A stretch of 64,000 nucleotides of DNA from Brachypterus glaber (lineage: Eukaryota > Arthropoda > Insecta > Coleoptera > Kateretidae). The notes beneath the pieces were generated by a model that was not told the origin of the DNA, searched no databases, and worked only from the letters and a program-made list of their open reading frames with translations. Below, piece by piece: positions 45,478 through 54,918 of this stretch. The DNA is taken from the NCBI GenBank assembly GCA_958510825.1, contig OY294051.1, positions 31,065,667-31,129,666 on the forward strand. The letters are read 5' to 3'. Each line of letters opens with the position of its first letter. Position 1 is the stretch's first letter. The translations under genes and the position numbers were made by a program.

Positions 45478-45681
45478 CCCACAAGCATTGGCTCGTTGGC
45501 CGCTCGTTAGCCAAACATTGGCTTGCCAATATTTCCTATATTGGACCAATGTTGGCAAACCCACATTGGACCTACATACTGAGGAGATATCGGCCGTCCT
45601 AAGGCCGCATACGACGGGCCAATGTGTCACAAATGCATAGGCATTAGCCAACTGGCGGCCAACGAACCAATGTTTTATGGG
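45478..45681. mobile_element. CCAATG-rich short MITE
   Basis: The ends are CCCACAAGCATTGG and, inverted, CCCATAAAACATTGG, flanked by TA on both sides. In 204 bp the words CATTGG, CCAATG and GCCAA/TTGGC recur about ten times. It is markedly richer in GC than its surroundings, and the ORFs on both strands are artefacts of the repeats. Confidence 0.8.
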
Positions 45682-45882
45682 TAGTTGTTTATCGTGTAAA
45701 TGTAGTCTATCAAACATATCGTCGTGTTCCTTTCTCAACCTCGTATCTCTTTAAAATCAATTTTCGGTTCTCTGAACTAGTCTGACGTCAGTTTTGTACA
45801 TGATAACTAATAAATTATACAAACACCAATTAATTATTCCAATTAGTTTATAAGTTACTTTGTATCGTAATAATTATTTGTA

Positions 45883-46166
45883 CAGTGGAAACTCCATAAC
45901 TCGAAACTCAAGGGACCGCGAAATTAGTTCGAGTTAAAGAGATTTCGAGTTAAAGATAAAACATCCAGCAAAGCTTTGGGGATTCCCTTAATAAATACAC
46001 AGAAATCGACTTATGGAGCAACTAAATTTGACGATTCTGAGCTATCGCGCGTGAAGATTGGCCCAGTGCACTGGATTATCGATTTTTTAAAGTGCATAAT
46101 ATTTTGACGAAAAACCTTATTTTATGCTGCCCGAAAATTCGAGTTATGGAGAATACTGTGTTACTG
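45883..46166. mobile_element. pogo/Tigger-like MITE
   Basis: CAGTGGAAACTCCATAACTC at the left and GAGTTATGGAG...TTACTG at the right, with TA on both sides. The CAG start, the CTCnATAACTCGAA wording and TA duplication are typical of pogo/Tigger derivatives. No transposase in 284 bp. Confidence 0.72.
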
Positions 46167-46958
46167 TAGTTTTGTGATTTTCGAGTTAAAAACTTTTCAA
46201 AAATTAGGTATGTTCTAAAAGAACTTTCTTCATTCTTTATTCAATACGATTAAACGTCTTTAATGTTCTAAAAGAAATTACTTTATTTTTTACATTTAAT
46301 AAAAATACCTTCTTCAAACAATTAAAAGATGAATGATGTCCAAAAGGATTTTCTTTGAATGCTATTTCAATGATTTACTAATATTTTTTGCTGTTTAGGA
46401 TCCTCTATAAAATCCACTAAAAATCGAAGGTAAACATAAATACGCCTATGAATAAAACATTACTGAAAATTATAGGAATCCTAATATGTTCTAGTATGAA
46501 AACATTAAGCAAAATTTCTATGATATTCTAAAAGATTTTGTTAACAGGGTAGTGCAAGAAATCGAAAATTATGCTTGGAGATACGAGCTACTTGTCCCAA
46601 ATATGAAGTTAATATCTCAACTCGTTCATAAGTGATTTTTAAACCACACTGTAGGTATGCATTATTTAAGCTTAATTAGACAAATGTTTGAAAGCAAATT
46701 TTAAACAAAAAAAGTAATTTATTATTAACCACCGTTTTATATTTACTGATTTATTAACACCATCACCATCAAATGTTTATTTAAAATATGATTACTTTGC
46801 TAATATAAATTCATTTATTTAAAAAAAATCAAGTGGTCTAGTTTGATAGAAATTTTTTGAGTTTTTCTTTTTTCCGCATAAAGTGATTAAAAATAGTAAA
46901 TAGTAGTAATAATAATAAGTTAAGTTTAGTGTAGTATAAGGTAATACTTTAATAAGGT
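46167..46958. promoter_or_regulatory. Upstream region of Irk exon 1b
   Basis: Intron of the long isoform and, if exon 1b starts its own mRNA, its promoter and leader. No TATA box can be assigned; the last 60 bp before the ATG lack an acceptor, which fits a transcription start nearby. Confidence 0.35.
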
Positions 46959-47083
46959 ATGAATACGCCAATTGAGAGGAAATTGTTAATAAATGGTAAC
47001 AAAACTCCCTCGATCGTCAATGGGGAGTTAACTCCAGGGATTTATTCTTATTGTAAAAGTCCTACGTCTCCGACACTTAGCAG
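46959..47083 (+). CDS. Irk: Irk alternative first coding exon 1b
   Basis: The ATG at 46959 begins MNTPIERKLLINGNKTPSIV and NGELTPGIYSYCKSPTSPTL. It ends AGCAG|GTAATA, 41 codons plus two bases, the same phase and the same last two bases (AG) as exons 1a and 1c. Spliced to 50905 it gives a 446-residue channel. The short Ser/Thr/Pro-rich peptide would be a different cytoplasmic N-terminus. A near-perfect hairpin (47104-47206) starts about 20 bp after the donor. Confidence 0.72.
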
Positions 47084-47103
47084 GTAATAAAAAACTTATA
47101 ATT

Positions 47104-47206
47104 ATATCGATGGTCTAGCCTACAAATGTGCTAAGTACATAAGGTAACCTTATGTACTTAGGTAACCTTATGTACTTAGCACATTTGTACGCTAGACCAT
47201 CGATAT
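47104..47206. repeat. Near-perfect hairpin next to the exon 1b donor
   Basis: ATATCGATGGTCTAGCCTAC and AAATGTGCTAAGTACATAAG in the left arm are mirrored in the right arm with about one mismatch; arms are about 46 bp. A duplicated GGTAACCTTATGTACTTA lies at the centre. Confidence 0.88.
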
Positions 47207-47325
47207 ATAAAAAAATAACAACAACAAAAATACAAAATAACTAACCTGGATTAAGTTTTTTTCAATACGTAGTTACGTAATACTTGAAAATACCCTAACT
47301 TATGTAGGTATACAATATACCTATA

Positions 47326-47605
47326 TTATATAGGCTATGTGGACAGTGTTATACAATTGTATGTTAACTCACATTGTGAGATGACAGTATGCTGTTTAAA
47401 TTTTGCCTTAACAACTTTTAAACGTTTTGACTTTAAATTAAGCACTTGCTTCACTTGTTCTTGTATCATAATATGTACAAAATATCTAGTCTTTAATTTA
47501 ATTCCTCTAAAAGATATTGAGTAAAATATTCTGCAACCTACTGTCATTTCACAATGTGAGTTGACATACAATTGCATAAAACTGTCCATGTATATTCAAT
47601 ATAGG
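47326..47605. repeat. Fold-back element, 0.28 kb
   Basis: ATACAATTGTATGTTAACTC and ACATTGTGAGATGACAG at the left mirror CTGTCATTTCACAATGTG and AGTTGACATACAATTG at the right. ORFs on both strands are artefacts of the palindrome. Confidence 0.78.
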
Positions 47606-47850
47606 CTATGTAATATAAGTATATACAAAGATAACTATGATTCCTTCCAAGCACTAATTACTTTGACTCAAAGTCAAAATCTTTGAGACACTCAAAACAG
47701 ATGCCAAAGTATTGTAATGCAATGAAATCAACCAAATTATTAGCTAAATACATAACTATTTTTTTATCTGCTTCAGCCAGAAATCTGGTAAGAAAAACAA
47801 TATTAATTATTTTATATTTACATTTTACATTTTGTTTAACCTCGTACCAA

Positions 47851-48093
47851 TCTACTTAATTAAGCATCCCCTAAGTCCAGGACTTGTGTGGGCTAGTAGT
47901 AGAGGAAACCACCGGCTTTAATTGACTTTCGAACCAATTTATAGGGAGTGTCCCCTTCACTTACGCCTTCGCCAAATTTCAATTATTAATTAACTGAAAA
48001 AGGCAAATCGGCGCCGGTAAGAATCGAACTCACGCTATTTTGGGTAGTAAACTCGTCAAGTACGACGCGGTAGTCCACTACACCAATCCTCCC
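47851..48093 (-). mobile_element. tRNA-derived SINE, type 1, copy 1
   Basis: On the minus strand GGGAGGATTGGTGTAGTGG (A box TGGTGTAGTGG) opens the head and GAGTTCGATTC is an intact B box (48031-48021). A body follows with CCTATAAATTGGTTCGAAAG, AAGCCGGTGG, CCCACACAAGTCCTGGAC and the end ATGCTTAATTAAGTA. Copy 2 is at 63758-63998. It lies antisense in the Irk intron. Confidence 0.87.
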
Positions 48094-48373
48094 ATAATAA
48101 TTGTGCTTATCAGATCCTTAAAATCTAAGTTTTCTTTCTGGTAAAAAGTTGTGTTGTTGCACTCAACAGATTTCTGGTTGCATCAACCAGAAAATTTGTG
48201 TTCCGTTTTTAACTATTGATCTGATTGACTCTAAGATTTGCATTTGAAAGCTTTGTTTTAGAGACCTAAAATGACTGTTACCGCATTTCTTTGTTCAAAA
48301 CCCAAGTTTATGCTTTTCATAGCTCTAGAAGAGTATAATACGGCAGTTTCGCCAAAAAACCTCCTAGATAATT

Positions 48374-48386
48374 TTTTTTAGTTTAG

Positions 48387-48418
<32 letters not shown>

Positions 48419-48640
48419 TTTAAAGTCTTTCTCGGACCTATTAGTATAGGTGTTTTACACGATAATTGACTGAAATGTTTGGATAAAAATGTGTTTCACG
48501 GAAATATAAGTAACTGAAAATGTCTGTTTGTGCCTCCGTTCGTCCTTCAGTCCGTCCATCTTTCCTTCCCATGTTACGTTTTTTGTAAGCACGATAACTA
48601 AAGAACAAACTATCTGATAGACTTGAAAAAAAGTTCTTTT
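48374..48640 (+). repeat. TTTAG microsatellite and retroposon-like end
   Basis: Seven TTTAG units (48377-48412) precede AAAGTCTTTCTCGGACC and TTACACGATAAT. The same words follow a TTTA array near 51320-51370, so this is probably the tail end of a minus-strand retroposon. From 48520 a diverged GTCTGT/CACGATAACT repeat follows. Confidence 0.55.
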
Positions 48641-49033
48641 AGCCATAGAGAGAAAACTCAATAAAATATCCACTGTAAAGGGTTGACTTATAATGAATCT
48701 CTAAAAATCCTTCAACAATTTTATGAAGGAAATAATAAATTTCGAATTTTATTAATTTATATTTAACATTAAATATAAACAATTTTAAATTATAATATTT
48801 AAGGTAACAAATTATTTAAAAAAATTAAAATTATGCAAACTTAGTCAAAATTTGTGAGGCCCCGAGTTAATTTCTCTAGAAATCACGTAAAAAATGAATT
48901 TAATTTAAGCATGAAACAAACTGAAAAGCATAAAACGTTTATAAAGGATAATACTTATTTAAAATATTATTGTCTATTAGACTGTTAACGTATTAAAGTG
49001 TTATAGTGTTTTTTGTATTTTTTTTTTTATAAA
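48641..49033. other. Irk intron / possible upstream region of exon 1c
   Basis: AT-rich; nothing is recognised. The bases before the ATG at 49034 are a long T run. Confidence 0.4.
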
Positions 49034-49092
49034 ATGGTAGGAAATGGACCTAATTTAACATGGTTTACTCAAACGTGCAGGGATATTAGGAG
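49034..49092 (+). CDS. Irk: Possible Irk alternative first exon 1c
   Basis: ATG 49034 in good context (AAAATGG) opens MVGNGPNLTWFTQTCRDIR and ends AGGAG|GTAATT. It is 19 codons plus AG, exactly the phase and end bases of exons 1a and 1b. Splicing to 50905 would give a 424-residue channel with a minimal N-terminus. The exon is so short that chance cannot be excluded; the phase match alone has about a one-in-three chance. Confidence 0.42.
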
Positions 49093-49479
49093 GTAATTCA
49101 CAAAATTTAAAAATAAAACAAAGTAAATTTTTACGATTTAGAGTTTATTGGAATGTTCCTTCAATTTTTTATAATTTTTTGAAAATTTTTACTCAAAATA
49201 TTACCTCTAAAATTTCCTTTAATTTGTACACCTGAATTCCCCAGCGGTTTACCCCTCGGTATAATAATACTTAATTTAATTTTTTCAAATTTTAATGTAG
49301 TAGGGATGGCTTTCATTTTTTGATCTGAAATCTTGCTCAGAAATTTAATTTTTGCATTTAAAATGACAAATACTTGTCACGACATAAGGGGGGACTTAAC
49401 CAAGGGCTTAGATATTTTTCTATGGAGGGTAATACCAAGCAGGGCCTGCCTTTGCATTTCGGCGCCCTGAAGCAAGCTT

Positions 49480-49820
49480 TGAACTTGGCACCAATAGTAA
49501 AAAAACACCCTAAAAAAAAGCTTTGTCCCTGACGGTTCTGCCAATACTTGGCGCCCCTAGCAAAAAAAAGCTTTGTCCCTGACTGTTTCTACCAAAACTT
49601 CTTGGCGCCCCTTGCAAAAAAATAGCCTAAAAAAAGCTTTGTCCCTGACAGTTTCTACCAAGACTTGGCGGCACACTCTAATTAAACAGCTTTGTCCCTG
49701 AAGGTTTCTACCAAAACTTGGCGCACCTAGCAAAGAAAAAAATACCATAAAAAATAGCTTTGTCCCCAACGGTTTCTACCAAAAGTGGCATCTCTAGCAA
49801 AAAAAAAGCTTTGTCCCTTT
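49480..49820. repeat. Minisatellite, ~55-75-bp unit, six copies
   Basis: The unit contains AGCTTTGTCCCTGACGG, TTTCTACCAAAACTTGGCG and CCCCTAGCAAAAAA; units differ in length through the A run and small indels. The Cys/Phe-rich ORF on the minus strand is an artefact. It lies in the intron before Irk exon 2. Confidence 0.85.
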
Positions 49821-50145
49821 TCCAAGATCTTGGTTATTTTGAAAGTAAAAAAAGGCAAATTTATGTTTTCTTAGGATGATGCAATAAAAAAACATATAGT
49901 TTTGTCCTATACCCCCATTATCCCTCTCATCTACGCCCTTGGACTTAAAATTTTAAAAAAATAGTATTTTTTTAATGCTTCAGTGGTAATTAATGATTTA
50001 ATTTAAATTTCTAATTTTTAAATCATTTTATTTAACACCTAATTAGAACAGGATTTTATATTTGTAGAAAATATAAATATTTTAGGTGCTAATTTAATCT
50101 CGAATTTAATATTTTTCATATTTATACTTAGGTTTTGGAAATTAC

Positions 50146-50977
50146 TAAACAAAACAAACCTATACACTCCGAACTACCTAACATGTGACTTGTTTTTTAT
50201 TTTATTATTTTTCATTTAAACCTAATTTAAAATAATTGGTGTGTTTTTTTCGCTACCCTATTATACTTAGGTTTACTTTATAGTATTTTTAGGCGTTACC
50301 CCAAAAAAGTTTAGGGTCAGCGAGCTTTTTCATTGTCAAATTCGTTTTCAGCCTCAAAAATACGCAAGAAAAATATACTTTTTATTTTTATTATTTTTAT
50401 TTTTTATTTTAGTATGGTTAAGAGTCTTTTATTTTGTGTGGGCCTGTATTATTAATAATTTGTATTTTTAACTCAAGCTTTGTTTACTTTTTTTTCTAGA
50501 AAATTATTTAGGCCAAATGCAATACGAAAAATGAGACGCAGGGCCGTCTTTAAAAATGGCGACTGTAACATAAACAAAACAAAACACACAAACCTATACA
50601 CTGCGGATTACCTAACATGTGACTTGTTTTTTGTTTAATTATTTTTCATTTAAACCTAATTTAAAATAATTGGTCTGTTTTTTTTCGCTACCCTATTATA
50701 CTTAGGTTTACTTTATAGTATTTTTAGGCTCTACCCTAAAAAAGTTTGGGGTCAGCGAGCTTTTTCATTGTCAAATTCGTTTTCAGCCCCAAAAATAGGC
50801 AAGAAAAATATACCTAGTATGGTTAAGAGTTTTTTATTTTTTGTGGGCCTGTGTTATTAATAATTGTAATTTTTAACTCAAGCGTTTTTTACTTTTTCTT
50901 CTAGAAAATCATTCAGGCCAAATGCAATACGAAAAATGAGACGCAGGGCCGTCTTTAAAAATGGCGACTGTAACATA
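50146..50977 (+). repeat. Tandem duplication including the start of Irk exon 2
   Basis: Unit 1 is about 50146-50572 and unit 2 about 50573-50977. Shared words are CCTAACATGTGACTTG, TTCGCTACCCTATTATACTT, GGTCAGCGAGCTTTTTCATT and the first 73 bases of the exon. Unit 2 runs on into the real exon; unit 1 ends after TGTAACATA. Small indels and substitutions mark some age. Confidence 0.88.
50500..50572 (+). pseudogene. Partial pseudo-exon copy of Irk exon 2
   Basis: It has the same TTTTTCTAG acceptor and codes KLFRPNAIRKMRRRAVFKNG, then DCNI, in the correct phase. The rest of the exon and its donor are missing. Two changes turn SF into LF. If spliced in, the frame stays open for about 25 further codons and then meets TAA, giving a truncated product. 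It could compete as a decoy acceptor. Confidence 0.8.
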
Positions 50978-51101
50978 GTGCAATCTCGTATGTCAAGAAG
51001 AAGTTTAAGATATTTACAAGATATTTTTACCACTTTGGTAGACTCACAATGGAGGTGGACCCTAACTATTTTTGCTATTGGCTTTTTAGGTTCCTGGCTA
51101 G
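50905..51101 (+). CDS. Irk: Irk exon 2 (slide helix and M1)
   Basis: After acceptor TTCTTCTAG (50896-50904) the exon reads, with AG from a first exon, R-KSFRPNAIRKMRRRAVFKNG, then DCNIVQSRMSRRSLRYLQDI, FTTLVDSQWRWTLTIFAIGF and LGSWL, ending G|GTAAGT. It covers the K-x-G-x-C-N motif, the interfacial slide helix (RYLQDIFTTLVD) and most of M1 (WRWTLTIFAIGFLGSWL). These match Kir channels closely. The internal ATG at 50936 is not the natural start, because conserved sequence precedes it. Confidence 0.93.
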
Positions 51102-52355
51102 GTAAGTTAAAGATCTAAAATATTAAGTTAACTTTTATTAAAAAAATAATTAAATTTTACTCCACAAATTTTAATTTATATAATTAGGAACGTTAAATTT
51201 CGGTGTTCCAATATATGTCAATATCTAAGTTTATTCTCAAGAATTATGTATATTTAAAGAAATAATTTTTTAAATATTTTGTTATGATATTATTTCTATG
51301 TAAAGCAGTATATTTATTTTATTTATTTATTTATTTAATTTATAGTCATTCTCGGACCTTTTTTTTACACGATAATGAACTACAACGAATTTTAAATAGA
51401 TACTCTTCACTATTAGGAGCTATTCTTTTCTATTGTAAAATAAATCTCCAAACATTTTTAACATAGAATATCAACAGATAATTATAAAAAGCAATTAATC
51501 TAAAATCACAAAATTCTTGGTAATACTTTTAGATAATGATTTAAAATGGACCTTTTAAGTAAAAACAATAGTATTTGTAGCAACAGAAATACTTTAATGA
51601 CCCTCGAAATTACCTGATAAAGAGCTTTTATTTACATTTTTATCTTTAATAGTTTTACATCGGCACTTAGTACTACTAAGAGTGCCGATGTATTGAAATC
51701 TTCGCCGAAAAGTCTAAATCTATTTCTCGACGTTTTAGAGTCGAAATCAGTGATTTTTTTTTTGCGCCGTCTGTTTGTCTGTCTGTCTCTCTGTAAACTC
51801 GATTACTCCATTTCTAAAAAAGATATCGACAAGCGGTTTTTTGCATATTGCTTCTTATTATATTTCGAAGAGCTGATTAGATTTTGGGGGCAAACGATTA
51901 GGGGTAAGGGGGTAAGAATAGGGTAAAACTCCTATTTTTAGCGTTTTTTTGGTTATATTTATGTTAATTATTATTGTATTTTATTAATTTAGCACTTTTA
52001 TGAAGATTTTTTTTTTAATAGCTCAAATAAACAATTTTTTTCCTAAGATACATTGTTTTCGAGATATTAGAGATCAAAGCAGTATTTTTTTTTAGCACAA
52101 CTTATTTATAAACCGATTTAAAAAGAAAGCTCTTTTTAAGCCCTACAAAAAATGTTATATACAGTTTTTACTAGAATATTACGTTTTGGATACAGACTTT
52201 CAAACTTTAATAAATTATGCAGGTGTGTTAATGGTTGCCTATACACGTGATCACACAACTTTCCTTTTCAAAAGGTTTCAAACTAGTGCCTACTGCCGAT
52301 GTTTTGAGAAGGTCCTTGCAACTGTTCAGCTGGTTTAATTAAGACAATCTTTTAG
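51102..52355. other. Irk intron 2
   Basis: It holds a TTTA array and retroposon-like end (about 51318-51370), then a GTCTGT-family repeat (51657-51930). That repeat starts with the hairpin ACATCGGCACT/AGTGCCGATGT, then TTTCTCGACGTTTTAGAGTC and GTCTGTTTGTCTGTCTGTC. No exon is seen. Confidence 0.6.
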
Positions 52356-52577
52356 GTTTTGCCTTAATTTGGTGGCTGATTGCGTTCACACATGCTGATC
52401 TAGAAGAAGCTCACCAAGCTGACCCCGACTGGCAACCCTGTGTGTCCAATATAAAGGGTTTCACATCGTGTTTTTTGTTCAGTATGGAAACTCAAACCAC
52501 AATAGGTTATGGTGTCAGGACGACATCAGAAGAATGTCCAGAAGCCATTTTTATTATGTGTTTACAGAGCATAGCCG
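52356..52577 (+). CDS. Irk: Irk exon 3 (end of M1, pore loop, TIGYG filter, start of M2)
   Basis: Acceptor ATCTTTTAG; donor CCG|GTAAAA. It reads FALIWWLIAFTHADLEEAHQ, then DPDWQPCVSNIKGFTSCFLF, SMETQTTIGYGVRTTSEECP and EAIFIMCLQSIA. TIGYG is residues 204-208 of the 494-aa form. The two extracellular cysteines that form the Kir loop disulphide are present (PCV and EEC), as is the E-T-Q-T-T-I-G-Y-G-x-R signature. A dispersed repeat begins 14 bp after the exon end. Confidence 0.95.
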
Positions 52578-52590
52578 GTAAAAATGATGG

Positions 52591-53113
52591 AATAGTATAT
52601 TCTATAACTAGTATGGAATAGACAATATTCCGCGCGAGCGGAAAGTTTGTCATACGAGCCGGCAGGCGAGTATGACGGTCCCGCGAGCGCGGAATGACCA
52701 TTCCATACGTGTTGAAGACTATACTTTTTCTTCGACTGCAAATATGAAACACTGTATGGCTTTAAACTGCGGATAAGGTTAAAAACCATGTTTTTTGTGA
52801 TTCGACATTGTAAATGCAACAAAACACATATTTTTAAATAAAGCAAATAATGTTATTTATTTTATCAAATCAGTACTTAAAAGATATTTTTATTTAATTT
52901 TAGCACATATTTACAAATTATAATGCAAAAATGGAAGGTTATGTCAGATTGTTGTGACAGAATCAGGTTTAAATATTTAACAATAGATGGAGCAGTTTTA
53001 ATTTTTTGAACTAAATTGATAAAAAACTGGTCAAATATTAAGAAAAACTAATAAACTTTATGTAATTTTAACGCAAAACTTTAAATTGCATTAAATTATT
53101 CAATATTTCATGG

Positions 53114-53164
<51 letters not shown>

Positions 53165-53332
53165 GCTAATTTTGCTACAGTTATCTTTACTTTTATAAAC
53201 AAGAGATGTGCTCATTCTAACACTTGATACGGAATATTCATACCATATCTAGAGCTAGAATGGATTCATTCTGTATTTAAAAAGTGTGTGTTTTTGCTTA
53301 CATTCTAAAGCAGTCGTAGAAAATAGTATATT
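52591..53332 (+). repeat. Dispersed 0.7-kb repeat, copy 2
   Basis: It matches 18158-18825 along its length, with an extra CG-rich piece (GCGGAAAGTTTGTCATACG region, 52638-52685) and a 30-bp TA microsatellite (about 53116-53145). AATAGTATATT stands at both edges (52591-52601, 53322-53332). It could be an 11-bp target duplication, but the left copy is shared with 18158, so part belongs to the element. Confidence 0.82.
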
Positions 53333-54044
53333 AAGCACTGAGTACGCGAACCTAGTTTCAGTGGACGAAACTGCTTATTTTTTTTTTACGGCAGAGCCGA
53401 TTTAAAACGCTCTCGGAACGCACTGAAATAGGTTTGCGTCGACCTAACACCTAAACATCCAAAAAACGCAAAAATTAATTTTCCTAATTTGAAGTTTTGT
53501 GTTTGACGTTTACTTGTTGTTCTGACAGCAGATAGGTAAAATCAGCTGACTATCACTTTTCGACCGCTGCCATGGCAACGGGTGAAAACAAAGCACTAAC
53601 TACTACATTCTCGTTAAAAAATTATATTGCATATCGGATTATTACTGTCCTTCGCCAAAATTGTAAAAAATAAGTAAAATTCCAAAAATTAATGATTTTA
53701 AAATAAAAATAAAAGAATAGAATAAGTAAAATAAAAAAAACTACAGAAAAATATCCCACTTTTTCTCCAAACCAAATCAAAATATTTTAATACAATATTT
53801 AGGCACTAGAGTAAAACTCACAGCTATTCGGACTGACGTCGTTAACGAAATAATACATAAATACCATTGTATTTTGTATAAATTTATCATCTATCTTACC
53901 ATGACAAATTGCTATTCATCCATATCAGAAAATTAACATGGTAAAAAGGCAAAATAGGTCGACATTTAGGTATTATTTTGTTATGACGTCTGTTTCAATA
54001 GCTGTAAATTTGACTTTATTTCAGAAATTATGTTTATGTTTTAG
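53333..54044. other. Irk intron 3 remainder
   Basis: A hairpin lies at 53340-53450: TACGCGAACCTAGTTTCAGT facing ACTGAAATAGGTTTGCGT. The rest is AT-rich. The plus-strand ORF at 53938 is a shadow of the next exon. Confidence 0.55.
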
Positions 54045-54499
54045 GAATGATGATTCAAGCTTTTATGGTCGGAATAGTATTCGCAAAAATGACCCGTCCA
54101 AAGAATCGTACTCAAACGCTACTCTTTTCCAAAAATGCAGTCATCTGTCAACGAGAAGGCCATTTGTGTCTAATGTTCCGCGTCGGAGACATGCGAAAAA
54201 GTCACATAATCGGCGCGAGCATACGCGCACAACTAATCCGCGCAAAGAAAACAAAAGAAGGTGAAATTCTGAATAACTTCCAAACGGAGTTGACTGTACA
54301 TGCTGATGGATGCGATAGTAATTTGTTTTTCATCTGGCCAACAACGATTGTGCATAAAATTGACGAGGATTCGCCATTTTATCATTTGTCAGCGGGTGAT
54401 ATGTTGCAGGATAGGTTTGAAATTGTGGTTATACTTGAAGGTACCATTGAAAGTACCGGACAAAGTACGCAAGCTAGATCAAGTTATGTTTCTAGTGAG
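54045..54499 (+). CDS. Irk: Irk exon 4 (M2 and cytoplasmic domain)
   Basis: Acceptor TATGTTTTAG; donor GAG|GTAAAT; 455 nt. It opens G-MMIQAFMVGIVFAKMTRPKN (rest of M2 and the PIP2-contact linker). Then TLLFSKNAVICQREGHLCLM, FRVGDMRKSHIIGASIRAQL, KKTKEGEILNNFQTELTV, SNLFFIWPTTIVHKIDEDSP, DRFEIVVILEGTIESTGQST and QARSSYVSSE follow, the cytoplasmic immunoglobulin-like domain. The M2 rectification position (Asp172 in vertebrate Kir2.1) is Gln234, and the Glu224 position is Gly286. The third acidic site (Kir2.1 Glu299) is kept as Glu in TIEST. Confidence 0.95.
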
Positions 54500-54918
54500 G
54501 TAAATATAAAGTTTTACAAATTAAGGTACTACATTTAAGGGGTGATTCTAAAAAAAGTTTCTATAAAAGTTGGTCAGGAAATGAGCCTTAGAGGAGCTTT
54601 GCCCCTACAAATGGTCCGTCTAAAATAGGATTCTTAATTATTATATCTGAAATCCTATGAACTACAGAAAAAAAAAATAGCACAGGTCCTAGGCAATTAT
54701 ATTATGTATTTTTATATGGGAACTTTACCCAGGGGCGTGTATAATGTAAAGGAAGGACATTCACTTTCACATTCACTTAATATGCATATAATATAATAGC
54801 ACTGAAACTTATAACTTTAACTATAATATAGTTTTTGACATAAGCAAAGCTTTCGAAAGCACTGATCATTAAAATACTTTGTAGTGAATATAAGATAACC
54901 TAATTTAAAATTTTCTAG
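54500..54918. other. Irk intron 4
   Basis: A short intron (419 bp), free of recognisable repeats. Confidence 0.7.

Noticed and set aside
45377..45738. 87-codon ORFs on both strands
   Set aside because: They come from the CCAATG-rich MITE at 45478-45681, whose words are self-complementary and GC-rich.
47335..47589. Mirror ORFs on both strands starting MDS
   Set aside because: They arise from the inverted arms of a fold-back element.
47700..47796. Possible fourth Irk first exon (ATG 47700, GTAAG near 47788)
   Set aside because: The donor would leave a phase not compatible with exon 2, and the peptide is AT-driven.
48005..48093. A functional tRNA gene
   Set aside because: A and B boxes are present, but the same sequence continues into a 150-bp body repeated at 63758, so it is a SINE.
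48374..48413. TTTAG array as an interstitial telomere
   Set aside because: The usual insect telomere unit is TTAGG; this TTTAG run precedes a retroposon-like end and has a TTTA counterpart at 51.3 kb.
52507..52846. Minus-strand ORFs of 81 and 94 codons
   Set aside because: They are antisense to Irk exon 3 and the adjacent dispersed repeat; no domain.
53938..54264. 108-codon ORF overlapping Irk exon 4
   Set aside because: Shadow frame of the channel exon; it lacks conserved residues.
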